Shown here: positions 62,114 through 64,000 of the stretch, in pieces | Layout of the letters: every line of letters begins with the position of its first letter | Numbering within the stretch: position 1 is the stretch's first letter | Assembly (NCBI RefSeq): GCF_024741815.1 | Contig: NZ_CP102951.1 | Span: 5,532,001 to 5,596,000, forward strand | Length of the DNA stretch: 64,000 bases | Source: Pseudomonas sp. LS1212 | GTDB taxonomy: Bacteria; Pseudomonadota; Gammaproteobacteria; Pseudomonadales; Pseudomonadaceae | Reading direction: 5' to 3' | Notes under the pieces: model-generated | What the model was told of the DNA's origin: nothing | What the model saw: only the letters and a program-made list of their open reading frames with translations | The model's database searches: none | Position numbers and translations under genes: made by a program

Positions 62114-64000
62114 TTAAAGCGACGAGTATTTCTTGCGCAGACGCTGACGGATCAGTTCTGCGAGGGTGTTCATGACGAAGGTAAACAGCAGCAGAACCAG
62201 CGCCGAGAGGAACAGCACGCGGTAGTGGCTGCCGCCGACTTCCGACTCAGGCATTTCCACCGCGACGTTGGCCGCCAGGGTCCGCAGGCCTTCGAACAGG
62301 TTCATCTCCATGACCGGCGTGTTACCGGTGGCCATCAGCACAATCATGGTTTCACCCACGGCACGGCCCATGCCGATCATCAATGCCGAGAAGATCCCGG
62401 GGCTTGCGGTGAGAAGCACCACCCGCGTCATGGTCTGCCAAGGCGTGGCGCCCAGCGCCAGCGAACCCAGGGTCAGGCCGCGCGGCACACTGAAGACGGC
62501 GTCTTCGGCAATCGAGTAGATGTTCGGGATGACCGCGAAGCCCATGGCCAAGCCGACCACCAGGGCGTTGCGCTGGTCGTAGGTGATACCCAGGTCGTGG
62601 GAGATCCACAGGCGCATGTCACCGCCGAAGAACCAGGTTTCCATGTACGGGCTCATGTACAGCGACAGCCAGCCCACGAACAGGATAACCGGGATCAGGA
62701 TGGCGCTCTCCCAGCCGTCCGGTACCCGCAGGCGCAGCGACTCGGGCAGGCGGCTCCAGGCGAAACCGGCGACCAGGATGCCGATCGGCATCAGGATCAG
62801 CAGGCTGAAGATGCCCGGCAAATGACCTTCGACATACGGCGCCAGGAACAGGCCGGCGAAGAAGCCGAGGATCACCGTCGGCATCGCCTCCATCAATTCG
62901 ACCACCGGCTTGACCTTGCGGCGCATGCCCGGTGCCATGAAGTAGGCGGTGTAGATAGCGGCGGCGACCGCCAGCGGTGCGGCAAGCAGCATGGCGTAGA
63001 ACGCGGCTTTCAGCGTACCGAAGGTCAGCGGCGAAAGGCTCAGCTTGGGTTCGAAGTCAGTGTTGGCGGCAGTCGATTGCCAGACGTATTTCGGCTCGTC
63101 GTAGTTCTCGTACCAGACCTTGCTCCACAACGCACTCCAGGAAACCTCCGGGTGCGGGTTATCGAGCAGCAGCGGTTGGAGTTTGCCGCCAGCCTCGACG
63201 ATGATCCGGTTAGCCCGTGGCGACAGGCCGAAGAGGCCTGAACCTTCGACCACAGGCTCAACCAACAGCGTACGGTGGGCAGTACTGTGGAACACCCCCA
63301 GCTTGCCCGAGGCATCCAGTGCGACGAAGCCCTTGCGGCGCTCCTCAGCAGTGATCTCGACGATCGGCGTGGTTCCCAGCTGGAAGCTGCGGATCAGTTT
63401 CAGACGCTGCTCGCCATCCGGGTCGCGAGCCATGAACCATTGCGCCAGGCCACCCTGGGAATCACCAAAAATCAGCGAAATGCCACCGACCAATTGGCTA
63501 CTGGCGGTCACTTCGGCTTCGCCGTTTTCAAGCAGCTTGTAACGACCATTCAGGCTTTTTTCACGCAGGCTGAAAACGTCGGCCTGGGCGCGACCGTTCA
63601 CCACATACAGCCACTGCTGGCGTGGATCGATGAAGATCGCCTTGACCGGCTCGGTCATTTGCGGCAAGTCGATGCGGCTCTGCTCGCTGGTGACCTCGCC
63701 GGTCATCATGTTCTCTTCGCGGCTCAGCGAAAGCACGTGCAGGTGCGCACCGGTCGAGCCTGCGATAACCAGTGTCGAATCGGTAGCGTTGAGGCTCACG
63801 TGTTCAAGCGCACTGCCCTGCTCGTTCAGCGTGATCGGCGTTTCGCCATAAGGGTATTCAACAGCCGGCGAGATGGTCTTCTTGCCATCCGGGTAGGTGA
63901 CCTTATAAGTATGGCGGAACACCAGTGCCTGGCCGTTGGACAGACCGATGGCCACCAGCGGGCTGCCCGGCTGGTCTTCGGCAATGGACGACACGCTTGC
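62114..64000 (-). CDS. pstC: Phosphate ABC transporter permease PstC (partial, 5' end beyond right edge)
   Basis: The C-terminal 628 codons are visible; the start lies beyond the window. The right-hand (N-terminal) part is a large extracytoplasmic beta-rich region (with VNGRAQADVFSLREKSLNGR), followed by membrane helices and the permease loop GLTLGSLALGATPWQTMTRV. The protein ends LIRQRLRKKYSSL. Long PstC proteins of about 760 residues are usual in Pseudomonas. Confidence 0.94.
   Translation of the reverse strand, partial: ASVSSIAEDQPGSPLVAIGLSNGQALVFRHTYKVTYPDGKKTISPAVEYPYGETPITLNEQGSALEHVSLNATDSTLVIAGSTGAHLHVLSLSREENMMTGEVTSEQSRIDLPQMTEPVKAIFIDPRQQWLYVVNGRAQADVFSLREKSLNGRYKLLENGEAEVTASSQLVGGISLIFGDSQGGLAQWFMARDPDGEQRLKLIRSFQLGTTPIVEITAEERRKGFVALDASGKLGVFHSTAHRTLLVEPVVEGSGLFGLSPRANRIIVEAGGKLQPLLLDNPHPEVSWSALWSKVWYENYDEPKYVWQSTAANTDFEPKLSLSPLTFGTLKAAFYAMLLAAPLAVAAAIYTAYFMAPGMRRKVKPVVELMEAMPTVILGFFAGLFLAPYVEGHLPGIFSLLILMPIGILVAGFAWSRLPESLRLRVPDGWESAILIPVILFVGWLSLYMSPYMETWFFGGDMRLWISHDLGITYDQRNALVVGLAMGFAVIPNIYSIAEDAVFSVPRGLTLGSLALGATPWQTMTRVVLLTASPGIFSALMIGMGRAVGETMIVLMATGNTPVMEMNLFEGLRTLAANVAVEMPESEVGGSHYRVLFLSALVLLLFTFVMNTLAELIRQRLRKKYSSL

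Noticed and set aside
61601..63241. Open frame of 546 codons opposite pstA/pstC
   Set aside because: His/Gln/Arg-rich antisense shadow; the minus strand has clear permease genes.
1..64000. CRISPR arrays, tRNA, rRNA, prophage or complete IS
   Set aside because: No spaced direct-repeat arrays, clover-leaf sequences, phage modules or transposase genes were recognised when reading the window.

Overview
The window is chromosomal DNA of a Pseudomonas, most likely from the P. putida / P. fluorescens side of the genus. Four things point that way. The base composition and codon use are GC-rich. The gene order rep-xpt, pauR-dadX-ridA-dadA-dadR, rpmB-rpmG, radC-coaBC-dut-algC-argB, pyrE-crc-rph-yicC-gmk-rpoZ-spoT, exbBD-tonB, oxyR-recG, hupA, rubredoxin genes, ubiCA and phoBR-pst-phoU is the familiar Pseudomonas core order. 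The intergenic palindromes of the GTGGGAGC..GGCTTGCC..GCGAT type are typical of this group. No rRNA, tRNA, CRISPR array or complete insertion sequence was seen.

Layout. 1-6900: a LysR regulator cut by the left edge, a divergent amaB-type aldehyde dehydrogenase, a degenerate-GGDEF/intact-EAL protein, Rep helicase and xanthine phosphoribosyltransferase. 6900-10390: an acetyl-CoA hydrolase/transferase family enzyme, then an AT-rich accessory patch with a solitary SMC/ABC-like ATPase. 10390-22200: cytochrome c5 and a catabolic block for alanine and polyamines (PauR-like repressor, alanine racemase, RidA, D-amino acid dehydrogenase, Lrp/DadR, PauB-like oxidase, MocR regulator, MFS transporter, KauB/PauC-like dehydrogenase). 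22200-30050: a small I78-like protein, L28 and L33, a peptide-binding protein, RadC, CoaBC, Dut, AlgC, ArgB.

30050-32190 is the most interesting accessory locus: an orphan hcp gene whose end overlaps a DUF4225-like gene, whose end overlaps in turn a small multi-membrane-helix gene. This looks like a type VI secretion Hcp-effector-immunity cassette inserted between argB and pyrE. It lies between two almost identical hairpin terminators.

32190-64000 is largely core: PyrE, Crc, RNase PH, YicC, Gmk, RpoZ, SpoT, RidA, a lipoprotein, an epimerase-fold protein, ExbB-ExbD-TonB, OxyR, RecG, a YbaK-HDOD fusion, HU, rubredoxin and its reductase, UbiC-UbiA, PhoB-PhoR with a visible PHO box, a CNNM/CBS protein, an M23 peptidase, a response regulator, and PhoU-PstB-PstA-PstC running off the right edge.

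Functional groups: phosphate sensing and uptake (PhoBR, PstCAB, PhoU); nucleotide and stringent metabolism (Gmk, RpoZ, SpoT, PyrE, Dut, Xpt); carbon catabolite control (Crc) close to amino-acid and polyamine catabolism; energised iron uptake (TonB system); and oxidative defence (OxyR, rubredoxin). Start codons were chosen by ribosome-binding sites and family lengths. Functions are assigned from motifs and gene order recognised by eye; no database search was run.
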